From: VBDM01 sp035651815
GTDB taxonomy: Bacteria; Pseudomonadota; Gammaproteobacteria; Burkholderiales; SG8-39
Assembly (NCBI GenBank): GCA_035651815.1
Contig: DASRFB010000036.1
Coordinates: 1-64,000, forward strand
Direction of reading: 5' to 3'
DNA: 64,000 nucleotides
Shown: positions 17,278 to 25,353 of the stretch, piece by piece
How positions within the stretch are numbered: position 1 is the stretch's first letter
Layout: every line of letters begins with the position of its first letter
The notes under the pieces: model-generated
Database searches by the model: none
Told to the model about the DNA's origin: nothing
The model's input: only the letters and a program-made list of their open reading frames with translations
Program-made: the position numbers and the translations under genes

Positions 17278-18513
17278 ATGCAGACCGCGAACGAGGGGCG
17301 CTTGTCCTGGCCCGACGAAGGCGTAGCGCGAGTCCCGTACTGGGTGTACACGGACCCGCGCATCTATGCGCGCGAGCAGGAACGGATTTTCTGCGGTCCG
17401 AGCTGGAGCTACGTCGCCCTGGAAGCGGAGATCCCGAACCCCGGCGACTTCAAACGCACGTTCATCGGCGAGAAGCCCGTGGTCGTCGTCCGCGACAAGG
17501 ACGGCGGGGTCAACGTGCTCGAGAACCGCTGCGCACACCGCGGCGTGCAGTTCTGCCAGAAGCATCTGGGGCACGCGACCGAGTTCATGTGTCCGTATCA
17601 CCAATGGACTTACGATCTCAAGGGCAACCTCGTGGGCGTGCCGTTCCGCCGCGGGCTGAAGCGCCAGGGCGGGATGCCGGCGGACTTCGACATGAAGGCG
17701 CACGGGCTCACCCAGCTTCGCGTCGCCCGCCGGCACGGCGTCGTGTTCGCGTCGTTCGCGCCGGAGCTCGAGCCGCTCGCGGACTACCTGGGCGAGACGA
17801 TCCTCGGGCTCTTCGACCGCGTCTTCGACGGGCGCCCCTTGCGCGTGCTCGGGTATTCGCGGCAGCTGATCCCGGCCAACTGGAAGCTGATGTTCGAGAA
17901 CATCAAGGACCCGTATCACGCGAGCCTGCTGCACGTGTTTCTGGTCACCTTCGGCCTGTTCCGCGCGGACAATCCGTCGCGCGTGGTGACCGATGCGACC
18001 GGCCGGCATGGGGCGCTGTTGTCATGGCGCGGCGAGCAGAAGCGCACCGCCGACAACGCCGACATGAAATCCCTGATCGAGGACTTCAAGCTCGACGATC
18101 CGTCGATGCTCGAGCCCGTGCGCGAGTTCGCGCAGTACACGGTGGTCATGACGACCCTGTGGCCCAACCTCATCATCCAGCAGCAGTCGAACACGCTCGC
18201 CATGCGGCAGCTCGTGACCCGGGGACCGGAGGCGTTCGAGCTGGCCTGGACGTTCTTCGGCTACGAGGGCGACGACGAGGCGATCACGCGGCGCCGGCTG
18301 CGCCAGGCGAATCTCATGGGGCCGGCGGGCTACGTCTCGATCGACGACAGCGAGATCATGATGTTCTCGCAGGGTGGTCTGCGGCACCGGCCCGATTGCG
18401 CGGCGGTCATGGAAATGGGAGGCCGGGGCTGGCAGTCCGCCGAGGAGCACATGGTGACCGAATCCGTGATCCGGGGCTTCTATGACCACTACCGAAAGGT
18501 CATGGAAGTATGA
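17278..18513 (+). CDS. Rieske aromatic ring-hydroxylating oxygenase, large subunit
   Basis: This is the catalytic alpha subunit of a Rieske non-haem iron oxygenase of the benzoate/anthranilate/terephthalate/salicylate type. With the ATG at 17278 it has 411 residues; an ATG at 17245 would add 11. The Rieske [2Fe-2S] ligands are in CAHRG (Cys85, His87) and CPYHQW (Cys105, His108). The mononuclear iron site is in KDPYHASLLH (Asp211, His214, His219). The substrate is unknown. No ferredoxin or reductase gene is nearby, so electrons must come from a redox partner encoded elsewhere. The small subunit follows after 46 bp. Confidence 0.93.
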   Translation: MQTANEGRLSWPDEGVARVPYWVYTDPRIYAREQERIFCGPSWSYVALEAEIPNPGDFKRTFIGEKPVVVVRDKDGGVNVLENRCAHRGVQFCQKHLGHATEFMCPYHQWTYDLKGNLVGVPFRRGLKRQGGMPADFDMKAHGLTQLRVARRHGVVFASFAPELEPLADYLGETILGLFDRVFDGRPLRVLGYSRQLIPANWKLMFENIKDPYHASLLHVFLVTFGLFRADNPSRVVTDATGRHGALLSWRGEQKRTADNADMKSLIEDFKLDDPSMLEPVREFAQYTVVMTTLWPNLIIQQQSNTLAMRQLVTRGPEAFELAWTFFGYEGDDEAITRRRLRQANLMGPAGYVSIDDSEIMMFSQGGLRHRPDCAAVMEMGGRGWQSAEEHMVTESVIRGFYDHYRKVMEV

Positions 18514-18559
18514 TATATCAACGCTTTAATTCACTAAAGCGAACGTTCGTTCTAGCCTG
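18514..18559. promoter_or_regulatory. Hairpin and palindrome between oxygenase subunits
   Basis: This short A/T-rich spacer contains a 7-bp inverted repeat CGCTTTA-ATTCAC-TAAAGCG (18522-18541). Next to it is a 10-bp perfect palindrome CGAACGTTCG (18540-18549). It could be an operator, an internal promoter region or an mRNA stabiliser setting the subunit ratio. There is no T-run. Confidence 0.4.
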
Positions 18560-19060
18560 ATGACGGCCAGCCAGCGCTACCTTTCGATGAACGCCTCGGA
18601 GCTGCGCCTGGCGCTCGAGGAGCTCTACGCCGAGTACATCGGCTGCCTCGACGAGGAGCGCTTCGAGGCGTGGCCCGAGTTCTTCACCGATCCGTGCCTA
18701 TACAAGATCGTGCCGCGCGAGAACTTCGAGCGCGGCCTGCCCCTCGCGACGTGGCTGTGCGAAAGCCGCGGCATGCTCCGCGACCGGGTCGCCGCCATTC
18801 GCAAGACCGCGATGTACGCGCCGAGGACGCTGCGGCGCATGGTGAGCGCGATCCGCGTGCTCGGCTGGCGCGGCGAGACGCTTGAGGTGCGCGCCAATTA
18901 CCTCGCGCTCGAGACGATGCAGGACGAGCTGACGCGGGTCTTCAACACCGGGCAGTACCGCGATATGCTCGCGGTCGACGATGGCCGCCTGCGGTTTCGC
19001 GAGAAAGTATGCGTCTTCGACAGCGCGCTCGTTCCGACCAGCATGATCTACCCCCTCTGA
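18560..19060 (+). CDS. Aromatic ring-hydroxylating oxygenase, small subunit
   Basis: This is the structural beta subunit of the Rieske oxygenase encoded just upstream. The 166-residue product has the NTF2/cystatin-like fold pattern of BenB/AntB/TphA3 proteins. Examples are ELYAEYIGCLDEERFEAWPEFFTDPCLYKIVPRE in overlapping segments and the C-terminal strand region RLRFREKVCVFDSALV. An alternative ATG at 18587 would shorten it by nine residues. The small subunit places the enzyme with alpha3beta3-type oxygenases rather than phthalate 4,5-dioxygenase, which lacks one. Confidence 0.9.
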   Translation: MTASQRYLSMNASELRLALEELYAEYIGCLDEERFEAWPEFFTDPCLYKIVPRENFERGLPLATWLCESRGMLRDRVAAIRKTAMYAPRTLRRMVSAIRVLGWRGETLEVRANYLALETMQDELTRVFNTGQYRDMLAVDDGRLRFREKVCVFDSALVPTSMIYPL

Positions 19061-19074
19061 TCGAACTCTCCGCC

Positions 19075-20055
19075 ATGGAAAAGCTCAGGCTCAGCATCGC
19101 GCTCGACGAATACGACCACACCCGCGACCTCATGTCGGGACGCGTCCCGGTCGAGGGCGTCGAGCTCGTGCCCATGAACCTGCAGATCGAGGAGATCTTC
19201 TACCGCACGACGTTCTACAAGGAGTGGGACATCTCCGAGCTGTCGATGGGCAAGTACTGCTCGCTGCGCTCGCAGGGCGACGAGACCTTCACGGCGATCC
19301 CGGTGTTCGTCTCGCGGCAGTTCCGCCTCTCGATGGCGTACGTGCGCGAAGACGGCAAGATCACCCGGCCCGAGCAGCTCGCCGGCAAGCGCGTCGGCGT
19401 CCCCGAATGGGCGCAGACCGCGACCGTCTACAGCCGCGGCTGGCTCGCGCACGACTGCGGCGTCAAGCTCGAGTCGATCGATTGGGTGCAGGCCGGCCTG
19501 CACACGCCCGGACGCGTGGAGAAGGTGAAGCTCAACCTTCCGCAGGGATTGAAGCTGCGGCCCGCGCCGCAGGACACGCTGAACGACATGCTGCTCGCGG
19601 GGGAGCTCGACGCGATCCTGACGGCGCGTGCGCCGCGCGCGGTCGGCAAGGGGATCGCGCGCCTCATTCCCGATTACCGGCCCGTCGAGGAGGCGCACTA
19701 CCGCCGCACCGGCATCTACCCGATCATGCACGTCGTCGTGCTGCGCACCGAGGTCCTGCAGCGCCATCCCTGGGTCGCGACCAATCTGCTGAAGGCGTTC
19801 GAGGAGGCGAAGCGCCGCAGCTGCGAGCGGCTCGACCAGATCGCGCTCTCCTCGGTTCCGCTCGCGTGGCTGTACGACTATGTCGGCCAGATGAAGGCGA
19901 TCTTCGGCGACGATTTCTTTCCCTACGGCGTCGAGAAGAACCGGCGCACGCTCGACGCCTTCCTGCAGTACGGGCATGAGCAGGGCGTGTTCCACCGCCG
20001 GCTGCAGCCCGAGGACCTGTTTCCGAAGCAGGTGCTCTCCACGTTCAAGGTCTGA
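19075..20055 (+). CDS. 4,5-dihydroxyphthalate decarboxylase-like protein
   Basis: The 326-residue product resembles the Pht5/4,5-dihydroxyphthalate decarboxylase family, which has a periplasmic-binding-protein-like fold without a signal peptide. Recognisable parts are MEKLRLSIALDEYDHTRDL at the start, LAGKRVGVPEWAQTATVYSR in the middle and GIYPIMHVVVLR later. The ATG at 19075 is preferred over an upstream one inside the previous gene. It lies 14 bp after the small oxygenase subunit. A decarboxylation after ring hydroxylation is a reasonable guess, but the family is broad and some members may only bind substrate. Confidence 0.82.
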   Translation: MEKLRLSIALDEYDHTRDLMSGRVPVEGVELVPMNLQIEEIFYRTTFYKEWDISELSMGKYCSLRSQGDETFTAIPVFVSRQFRLSMAYVREDGKITRPEQLAGKRVGVPEWAQTATVYSRGWLAHDCGVKLESIDWVQAGLHTPGRVEKVKLNLPQGLKLRPAPQDTLNDMLLAGELDAILTARAPRAVGKGIARLIPDYRPVEEAHYRRTGIYPIMHVVVLRTEVLQRHPWVATNLLKAFEEAKRRSCERLDQIALSSVPLAWLYDYVGQMKAIFGDDFFPYGVEKNRRTLDAFLQYGHEQGVFHRRLQPEDLFPKQVLSTFKV

Positions 20056-20064
20056 GAGGCTCTC

Positions 20065-21063
20065 ATGACGACCGACCCGCTCTGGATCACCGAAAGCGAA
20101 GTCGTCGCGCTCCTCGATCTGAAGGACGCGATCGCCGCGCTCGAGGACGCGCTGCGCAAGGAAGCCTCGGGCGATGCGCAGAACATGACGAAGACGCTGC
20201 TGCAGTACGGCAAGAGCAACCTGCACGCGATCGGCGGCAAGCTCGGCGACCTGGTCGGCACCAAGACCTGGACGCACACCCCGGGCGGGACCTGCCCGCT
20301 GCTCCTGCTGTGGAGCGCGACCGACGGCTCGCTGGTCGCGGTCATCGAGGCCTTCGCGCTCGGGAACATGCGCACGGGCGGAATCTCGGGCGTCGCGGCC
20401 GACTGGATGGCGCGGCCCGACGCCAAGGTGTTCGCCCTGATCGGCACCGGCAAGCAGGCGCTCGCCCAGGCCGCGACCATGATCGCGGTGCGCCCGATCG
20501 AGCGGCTGCAGGTCTACAGCCCGCGCGCGGAGTCGCGCCAGGCGTTCGCGGCCAGGGCGCGCGAGGAGCTCGGCATCGAGGTGGCCGAGTGCGCCTCGGC
20601 CGCCGACGCCTGCCGCGGCGCGCAGATCGTGACTCTGGTAACGCGGGCCGCGCAGCCGTTCCTCACCGCGCGCATGCTCGACGCGGGGGCCCATCTCAAC
20701 GCGGTCGGCGCGATCGCGCCCGACCGCGAGGAGTTCGCCCAGGATGTGTTCGAGCGGACGACGCTGGTCGCTGTGGACAACCTCCCTGGAGTGCAGCAGC
20801 TCTCGCGCGAGCTGATGACCCGGTACGCAGACCGGGGCTGGGACGACGTGACGCCGCTTTCGCGGCTGATCGCGAACGGCCGCCGCCGCACCGCGGGCGA
20901 CGACGTGACGCTGTTCAAGGCGATGGGCATGGGGATCTCCGACCTCGCCCTCGGAGCCGAGCTGGTGGCGCGCGCGCGGCGGCGCGGCATCGGGCGTACC
21001 ATAGCCCAACCGAAGAAGGTCAAGCCCCGGCTGACGCGCGCGCAAACGAAATCGGCCGCATGA
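20065..21063 (+). CDS. Ornithine cyclodeaminase/mu-crystallin family protein
   Basis: This NAD(P)-dependent family includes ornithine cyclodeaminase, alanine dehydrogenase and ketimine reductases. The 332-residue product has the Rossmann motif LIGTGKQALAQAATM (about residues 131-145) and the family substrate region (GNMRTGGISGVAADW). It lies 9 bp after the previous gene in the oxygenase operon. The true substrate cannot be told from the sequence. The family often occurs in catabolic clusters, where it may reduce an imine or oxidise an amino or hydroxy acid. Confidence 0.88.
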   Translation: MTTDPLWITESEVVALLDLKDAIAALEDALRKEASGDAQNMTKTLLQYGKSNLHAIGGKLGDLVGTKTWTHTPGGTCPLLLLWSATDGSLVAVIEAFALGNMRTGGISGVAADWMARPDAKVFALIGTGKQALAQAATMIAVRPIERLQVYSPRAESRQAFAARAREELGIEVAECASAADACRGAQIVTLVTRAAQPFLTARMLDAGAHLNAVGAIAPDREEFAQDVFERTTLVAVDNLPGVQQLSRELMTRYADRGWDDVTPLSRLIANGRRRTAGDDVTLFKAMGMGISDLALGAELVARARRRGIGRTIAQPKKVKPRLTRAQTKSAA

Positions 21064-21091
21064 AGGTCTAAACCTCGTACGAGGAGGCTGC

Positions 21092-22216
21092 ATGAACGAA
21101 TTTCGCAAGGATTTCGAAAGGCTCGAGGGCCGGTTCGAGGATCGGCTCGGCGCCCCGGCGCGCGACGAGAACCGCTACTGGCCTCCGATCATCGTCGGCA
21201 AGAAGCAGATCGACGCCGAGGTCGAGCGCCTGGCCGCGAAGCCGCTGCCCGCGAACGGCCGGCGCGAGTCGCTCATCGTGCATCCGCTCGCGGCGCCCAA
21301 CGCGCCCGGCTTCGCGCCGGGGATCCAGGTGAAGCTCTCGGTGCTCAAGCCGGGGGAGTCGACGGTGCCGTTTCGCCACAACGCCACCGAGGTCAACTTC
21401 TGCATCCGCGGGTCGAGCCATGCGCTCGTCGCGGGCCGGCGCATCGCCTATGAGCAATACGACGTCTGGAATACCCCGGGCTACGCGATCTATCGTCACG
21501 TGAACGACGGCAAGGACCTGATGGTGCGGCTCACGTACTCGAACGCGCCGCTGTTGCAGCATCTGCAGGTGTACCTGCCCGAGGACGATCCGGACACCGG
21601 GCCGAAGGAAGTGCACGAGGACGAGGACCCGCGCAACGATCCGCGCAGGCGCAATCCCTACGGCATGTTCCCGATCACCGACGATGGCGGGCTGCTGATG
21701 CCGTACGAGACGCTGATCAACCCGCAGCCCGTGGAGTCGCGCCCGCTGCACTTCGCGTGGAAGCGCGTGAAGCCCGAGCTCGACAAGCTCGAGGCGCTCG
21801 GCAAGGACTACATCGGCCGGCGGCTTTACATGTACTACAACCCCGTGACCGGCCGCACCAACGGCATCACGCCGAACTTCTTCGCGACCATGACGATCCG
21901 GCCGCCGAAGATCGTCGACCGGCCGCACCGCCACGCGTCGGCCGCGATCAACTACTACTTCCAGGGGCGCGGCTACTCGATGGTCGCCGGCAACCGCTAC
22001 GAGTGGCAGGCGGGCGACCTCATGCTGTCGGCGCCCGGCTGGGCCGTGCACAACCACGCCTCGTACGACGACTACGTGTACGAGCTCACGGTGCAGGACC
22101 AGCCGTTGCACATCTGGATGGAGTCCCTCCTGTGGCAGGAGGACTTGAAGGGATCGATCGCCCTGCTCGGCACCCATGCCGGCTTCGAGACCAACCGCTC
22201 GAAGGTGGCGGCGTGA
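21092..22216 (+). CDS. Double-cupin protein, gentisate 1,2-dioxygenase-like
   Basis: The 374-residue length and two cupin domains match the gentisate/1-hydroxy-2-naphthoate/salicylate-type ring-cleavage dioxygenases. The C-terminal cupin carries the likely iron ligands in HRHAS (His279, His281) and VHNHAS (His320, His322). The first cupin (about 88-140) keeps fewer histidines (PFRHNATEVNF), so the metal site is probably C-terminal. In classical gentisate dioxygenases it is in the N-terminal cupin. A GAGGAGG-like site precedes the ATG. Ring cleavage downstream of the Rieske oxygenase is the likely role. Confidence 0.83.
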   Translation: MNEFRKDFERLEGRFEDRLGAPARDENRYWPPIIVGKKQIDAEVERLAAKPLPANGRRESLIVHPLAAPNAPGFAPGIQVKLSVLKPGESTVPFRHNATEVNFCIRGSSHALVAGRRIAYEQYDVWNTPGYAIYRHVNDGKDLMVRLTYSNAPLLQHLQVYLPEDDPDTGPKEVHEDEDPRNDPRRRNPYGMFPITDDGGLLMPYETLINPQPVESRPLHFAWKRVKPELDKLEALGKDYIGRRLYMYYNPVTGRTNGITPNFFATMTIRPPKIVDRPHRHASAAINYYFQGRGYSMVAGNRYEWQAGDLMLSAPGWAVHNHASYDDYVYELTVQDQPLHIWMESLLWQEDLKGSIALLGTHAGFETNRSKVAA

Positions 22217-22268
22217 GGCGAGCGACGGCTTTTATTTGAACCAGACCACCATGCCCGGGGAGGGGCAT

Positions 22269-23549
22269 ATGGCCGAGACCATTGCAAAGGCGCGAAAGCG
22301 CGGCGACTATCTATCGCGCAGCGAGGCGCTGGAGATTCTGCGGATCAAGCCGCAGACGCTCTACTGCTACGTGAGCCGCGGCTACATCCGCAGCGTCCCG
22401 CAGCCCGGCGGGCGCACGAGCTACTACCTGCGCGAGGACGTCGAGCGCGTCAAGGCGAAGAGCGTGGCGCGCTCGGGCCACGGACCCGCGGCGGCATCGG
22501 CGATGCGCTGGGGCGAGCCGGTGATCGAGTCCTCGATCACCGAGATCACGGACCGCGGACCGCGCTACCGCAGCCGCCTGGCCGTCGACCTGGCGCGCTC
22601 GGGCGCGACCTTCGAGTCGGTGGCCGAGTATCTCTGGACCGGCGAGTGGCACGAGGGCGCGCAGGGCTGGCGCGTCGACGACCTGCTCGGCGAGCTGCCC
22701 AACCTGCTCGCGACGCGCGTCAAGCTCTTTCCCGAGGTGCACATCCTGCAGCTGTTCTCGGGCGCCGCGGTCATCCGGGGATTCGCGCCCATGGGCGGGC
22801 AGCACAAGCAGCCCGGCGCGGCCTCGCCCTGCGCGAGCCGCCTGATCCGCACCATCACCGGCGCCTTCGGCTTCATCGGGTCGCAGCGGGCGTTCACCGT
22901 GCTCGAGCCCGGCGAGTCGGTCGCGCGCGGCCTGGCGCGCGCGCTCGGCATCCCGACGGAGCCCGCTCGCCTGCGTGCGCTCGACGCCGCGCTCGTCCTC
23001 ATCGCCGACCACGAGTTGAACCCGGCGACCTTCGTCGCGCGCGTCGCGGCGTCCGCGGGCTCGTCGCTCCACGCCTGCGTGCAGGCCGCGCTCGGTGTCT
23101 GGGTCGGCTCGGCGATCGGGCTGACGTGCGACCAGCTCGAGCAGATGTTCGCTCCCGGCGTCGCCGCGGACGAGGCGCTCGACCGCGCGCGCTCGACGCT
23201 GCGAGCGGGCAGCAAGCTGCCCGGATTCGACCTGCCCGTGTATCCCAACGGCGACCCTCGCGCCGAGGCGCTGATCGGCATCGCGCGCGAGGTCGATCCC
23301 GCCGCGGTCGAGTGCATGCTCGACGCGGTCCAGCGCATCGAAGGCGAGCTCGAGGTGCGTCCCGTCGTCGAGATCGGCCTCGTGATGCTATGCCGCGCGT
23401 TGGGCGCGCCGGCGGGCGCCGCCGGCGGCATCTTCGCGCTGGGGCGCGTGGCGGGATGGGTCGCACACGTCCTCGAGCAGCGCGAGCAGTCGTTCTTGAT
23501 CCGCCCGCGCGCGCTGTTCGCGCGCTCGGCGGCGCACGCCCTGTCGTAG
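22269..23549 (+). CDS. HTH-citrate synthase-like fusion protein
   Basis: The 426-residue product joins an N-terminal MerR/excisionase-type helix-turn-helix (about 13-60, YLSRSEALEILRIKPQTLYC) to a citrate synthase-like domain (about 75-420). The start at 22269 follows a GGGGAGGGG ribosome-binding site. By eye, the first catalytic histidine is kept (ADHELN, His248). The second, normally in GPLHGG, is replaced (GSAIGL, Ile283), and the usual Asp near NVDF aligns with Glu368. It may be a metabolite-sensing regulator or a condensing/lyase enzyme with altered chemistry, for example on an acyl-CoA from the pathway. It lies in the same operon as the dioxygenase genes. Confidence 0.85.
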   Translation: MAETIAKARKRGDYLSRSEALEILRIKPQTLYCYVSRGYIRSVPQPGGRTSYYLREDVERVKAKSVARSGHGPAAASAMRWGEPVIESSITEITDRGPRYRSRLAVDLARSGATFESVAEYLWTGEWHEGAQGWRVDDLLGELPNLLATRVKLFPEVHILQLFSGAAVIRGFAPMGGQHKQPGAASPCASRLIRTITGAFGFIGSQRAFTVLEPGESVARGLARALGIPTEPARLRALDAALVLIADHELNPATFVARVAASAGSSLHACVQAALGVWVGSAIGLTCDQLEQMFAPGVAADEALDRARSTLRAGSKLPGFDLPVYPNGDPRAEALIGIAREVDPAAVECMLDAVQRIEGELEVRPVVEIGLVMLCRALGAPAGAAGGIFALGRVAGWVAHVLEQREQSFLIRPRALFARSAAHALS

Positions 23550-23559
23550 GAGCTCGCGC

Positions 23560-24357
23560 ATGCGCACGCCCGACTACCAGGTCACCGGCGACGGCAAGAT
23601 CACCGTTTTCCTGCTGCACGGGATGTACGGAGCGAAGGACTACTGGCGTTACCAGACCGAACGGCTGGTTGCGCGCGGCTACCGCGTGGTCGCGTGGGAT
23701 GCGCCCGGCTACGGGCTATCGCCCCTGCCCGAGAATTTCAGCTTCGACGTGCTGGCCGAGGCAGCCGCCCAGCTCGTCCGCGCGACCGGCAGCGAGCGCA
23801 ACGTCGTCTTCGGGCACAGCATGGGCGGGCAGATCACGCCGCGCATCCGGCTCAAGGCCCCCGAGCTCGTGCACGGCATCGTGATCTCGGCGACGATCGG
23901 CTACTTCGGCAACCGCACCAAGGAGGAGCAGGAGGAGTTCGTGCGCAAGCGCAGCGCGCCTCCGCCCGCGGGAACCGATCCGATCACGGCGCAGCTCGCC
24001 GTGGTCAACTCGATGCTCGGACCGAAATCGGCGGGCCCGGAGGTGGAGCTGGTGCGCTGGATCGCGTCGCGCACGCCGCCGAAGTCGGTGCAGGCTGCGG
24101 TGAAGGCGGTGCAGAGCTATCCCGAAGCCGACGCGGTCGCGGCGATCCGCGCGGTGTCGGTGCCGACGCTGCTGGTCGCCGGCGAAGTCGACCAGACGGG
24201 GCACGCGGCGGGCATGAAGCGCGTCGCCGACATGATCAAAGGCGCCGCGTTCGCGGTCGTCGCGGGCTCGGGCCACTACCCGTGGGCCGAGAACCCCGAG
24301 GAGTTCAACCGCGCCTTCTTCGGTTTTCTCGACCGGCACTTCCCCGCGCGGGGATAG
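23560..24357 (+). CDS. Alpha/beta hydrolase
   Basis: This 265-residue protein has the complete alpha/beta-hydrolase triad. The nucleophile is in GHSMGGQ (about residue 88), the acid in VAGEVDQTG and the histidine in GSGHYPWAEN. The oxyanion-hole region is LLHGMYGAKDYW. It follows the HTH-citrate synthase-like gene by 10 bp and ends the cluster. In this context it may hydrolyse a ring-fission product (C-C hydrolase) or an ester; the sequence does not decide. It converges on the Bug receptor gene with a 4-bp gap. Confidence 0.9.
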   Translation: MRTPDYQVTGDGKITVFLLHGMYGAKDYWRYQTERLVARGYRVVAWDAPGYGLSPLPENFSFDVLAEAAAQLVRATGSERNVVFGHSMGGQITPRIRLKAPELVHGIVISATIGYFGNRTKEEQEEFVRKRSAPPPAGTDPITAQLAVVNSMLGPKSAGPEVELVRWIASRTPPKSVQAAVKAVQSYPEADAVAAIRAVSVPTLLVAGEVDQTGHAAGMKRVADMIKGAAFAVVAGSGHYPWAENPEEFNRAFFGFLDRHFPARG

Positions 24358-24361
24358 CGGC

Positions 24362-25339
24362 TCAATCCGCCTTGATGTCGGCGGCGCGCGCCACCTTCCG
24401 ATATTTCGCGAGCTCGGTCGTCATCACCTCGAGCATCTTCTCCGGCGTGCTGCCGAGCGGCTCGAGGCCGACCGTGTTCATGCGCTCCTTCACGATCTGC
24501 GGGTCGCGCACGATGCGGTTGATCTCCGCGTTCAGGCGATCGACGATGGGACGCGGCGTCCCGGCCGGCGCCATCACGCCGAGCCAGACGTCCATCGAGT
24601 AGCCCGGGAAGGGACCCGCTTCGGCGATCGTCGGGATCTCGGGAAGGACCGAAGTGCGCGCCGATCCCGCCATCGCGATCGGGCGCAGCTTGCCCGACTT
24701 GAAGTGCGGCAGCAGGGAATTGACCGCGGCGATGGTGAAGTCGATCTCGCCCGAGAGCAGCGCGGGGATGATGCCGGCCGAGCCCTTGTACGGGACGTGC
24801 GTGACCTTGATCCCGGTCTCCGCGCGCAACAGCTCGACCGCGAAGTGATGCGGCGCGCCGACGCCGGCGGTGCCGTAGGTGAGCGGCCGCGGCGACGCCT
24901 TGGCGTAATCGATGAACTCGCGCAGCGTGTGCACCGGCGTCTTCGAGTTCACCGTGAGGCCGAAGGGGATCGTGGCGATCAGCGCGATCGGCTGGAAATC
25001 GTTGATCGGGTCGTACGGCAGCTTCGCGCCCACCGCGGCGCTGATGACGTGGCTCGCCTCGGTCATGAGCAGCGTGTAGCCGTCGGCGGGCGCCTTCGCC
25101 ACGAAGTCGCGCGCGATGTGGCCCGAGGCGCCGGGCTTGTTTTCGACGACGAGCGGCTGGCCGAGCACCGGCTGCAGCTTCTCCGAGAGCAGCCGCGCCA
25201 TGTAATCGGGCGAGCCGCCCGGCGGCAGCGGCACGATGATGCGCATCGGCCGCGCCGGCCACGCTTGGGCGGGCGCGAGACCGGCGTGAGCGGCCGCCGC
25301 GGCGACCGCGGCGAGGATGAAGCTGCGACGCGTCGGCAT
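24362..25339 (-). CDS. Bug/TctC family tripartite tricarboxylate transporter receptor
   Basis: This is a periplasmic solute-binding protein of the Bug family, very abundant in Burkholderiales, which binds carboxylates. The 325-residue product starts MPTRRSFILAAVAAAAAH, a signal peptide with a twin-Arg-like basic region, cleaved near AQA. Family motifs are PMRIIVPLPPGGSPDYMAR and VVENKPGASGHIA. No tctA/tctB membrane genes are near, which is common for orphan Bug receptors. It lies 14 bp after the ThDP enzyme gene, suggesting that it brings in that enzyme's substrate or a pathway intermediate. Confidence 0.95.
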   Translation of the reverse strand: MPTRRSFILAAVAAAAAHAGLAPAQAWPARPMRIIVPLPPGGSPDYMARLLSEKLQPVLGQPLVVENKPGASGHIARDFVAKAPADGYTLLMTEASHVISAAVGAKLPYDPINDFQPIALIATIPFGLTVNSKTPVHTLREFIDYAKASPRPLTYGTAGVGAPHHFAVELLRAETGIKVTHVPYKGSAGIIPALLSGEIDFTIAAVNSLLPHFKSGKLRPIAMAGSARTSVLPEIPTIAEAGPFPGYSMDVWLGVMAPAGTPRPIVDRLNAEINRIVRDPQIVKERMNTVGLEPLGSTPEKMLEVMTTELAKYRKVARAADIKAD

Positions 25340-25353
25340 GGCTTTTCTCCTCT

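Noticed and set aside
21496..21511. Second parS-like site (TCACGTGA core) in the cupin gene
   Set aside because: Only the central CACGTG and a few flanking bases match; the outer positions do not fit the ParB consensus.
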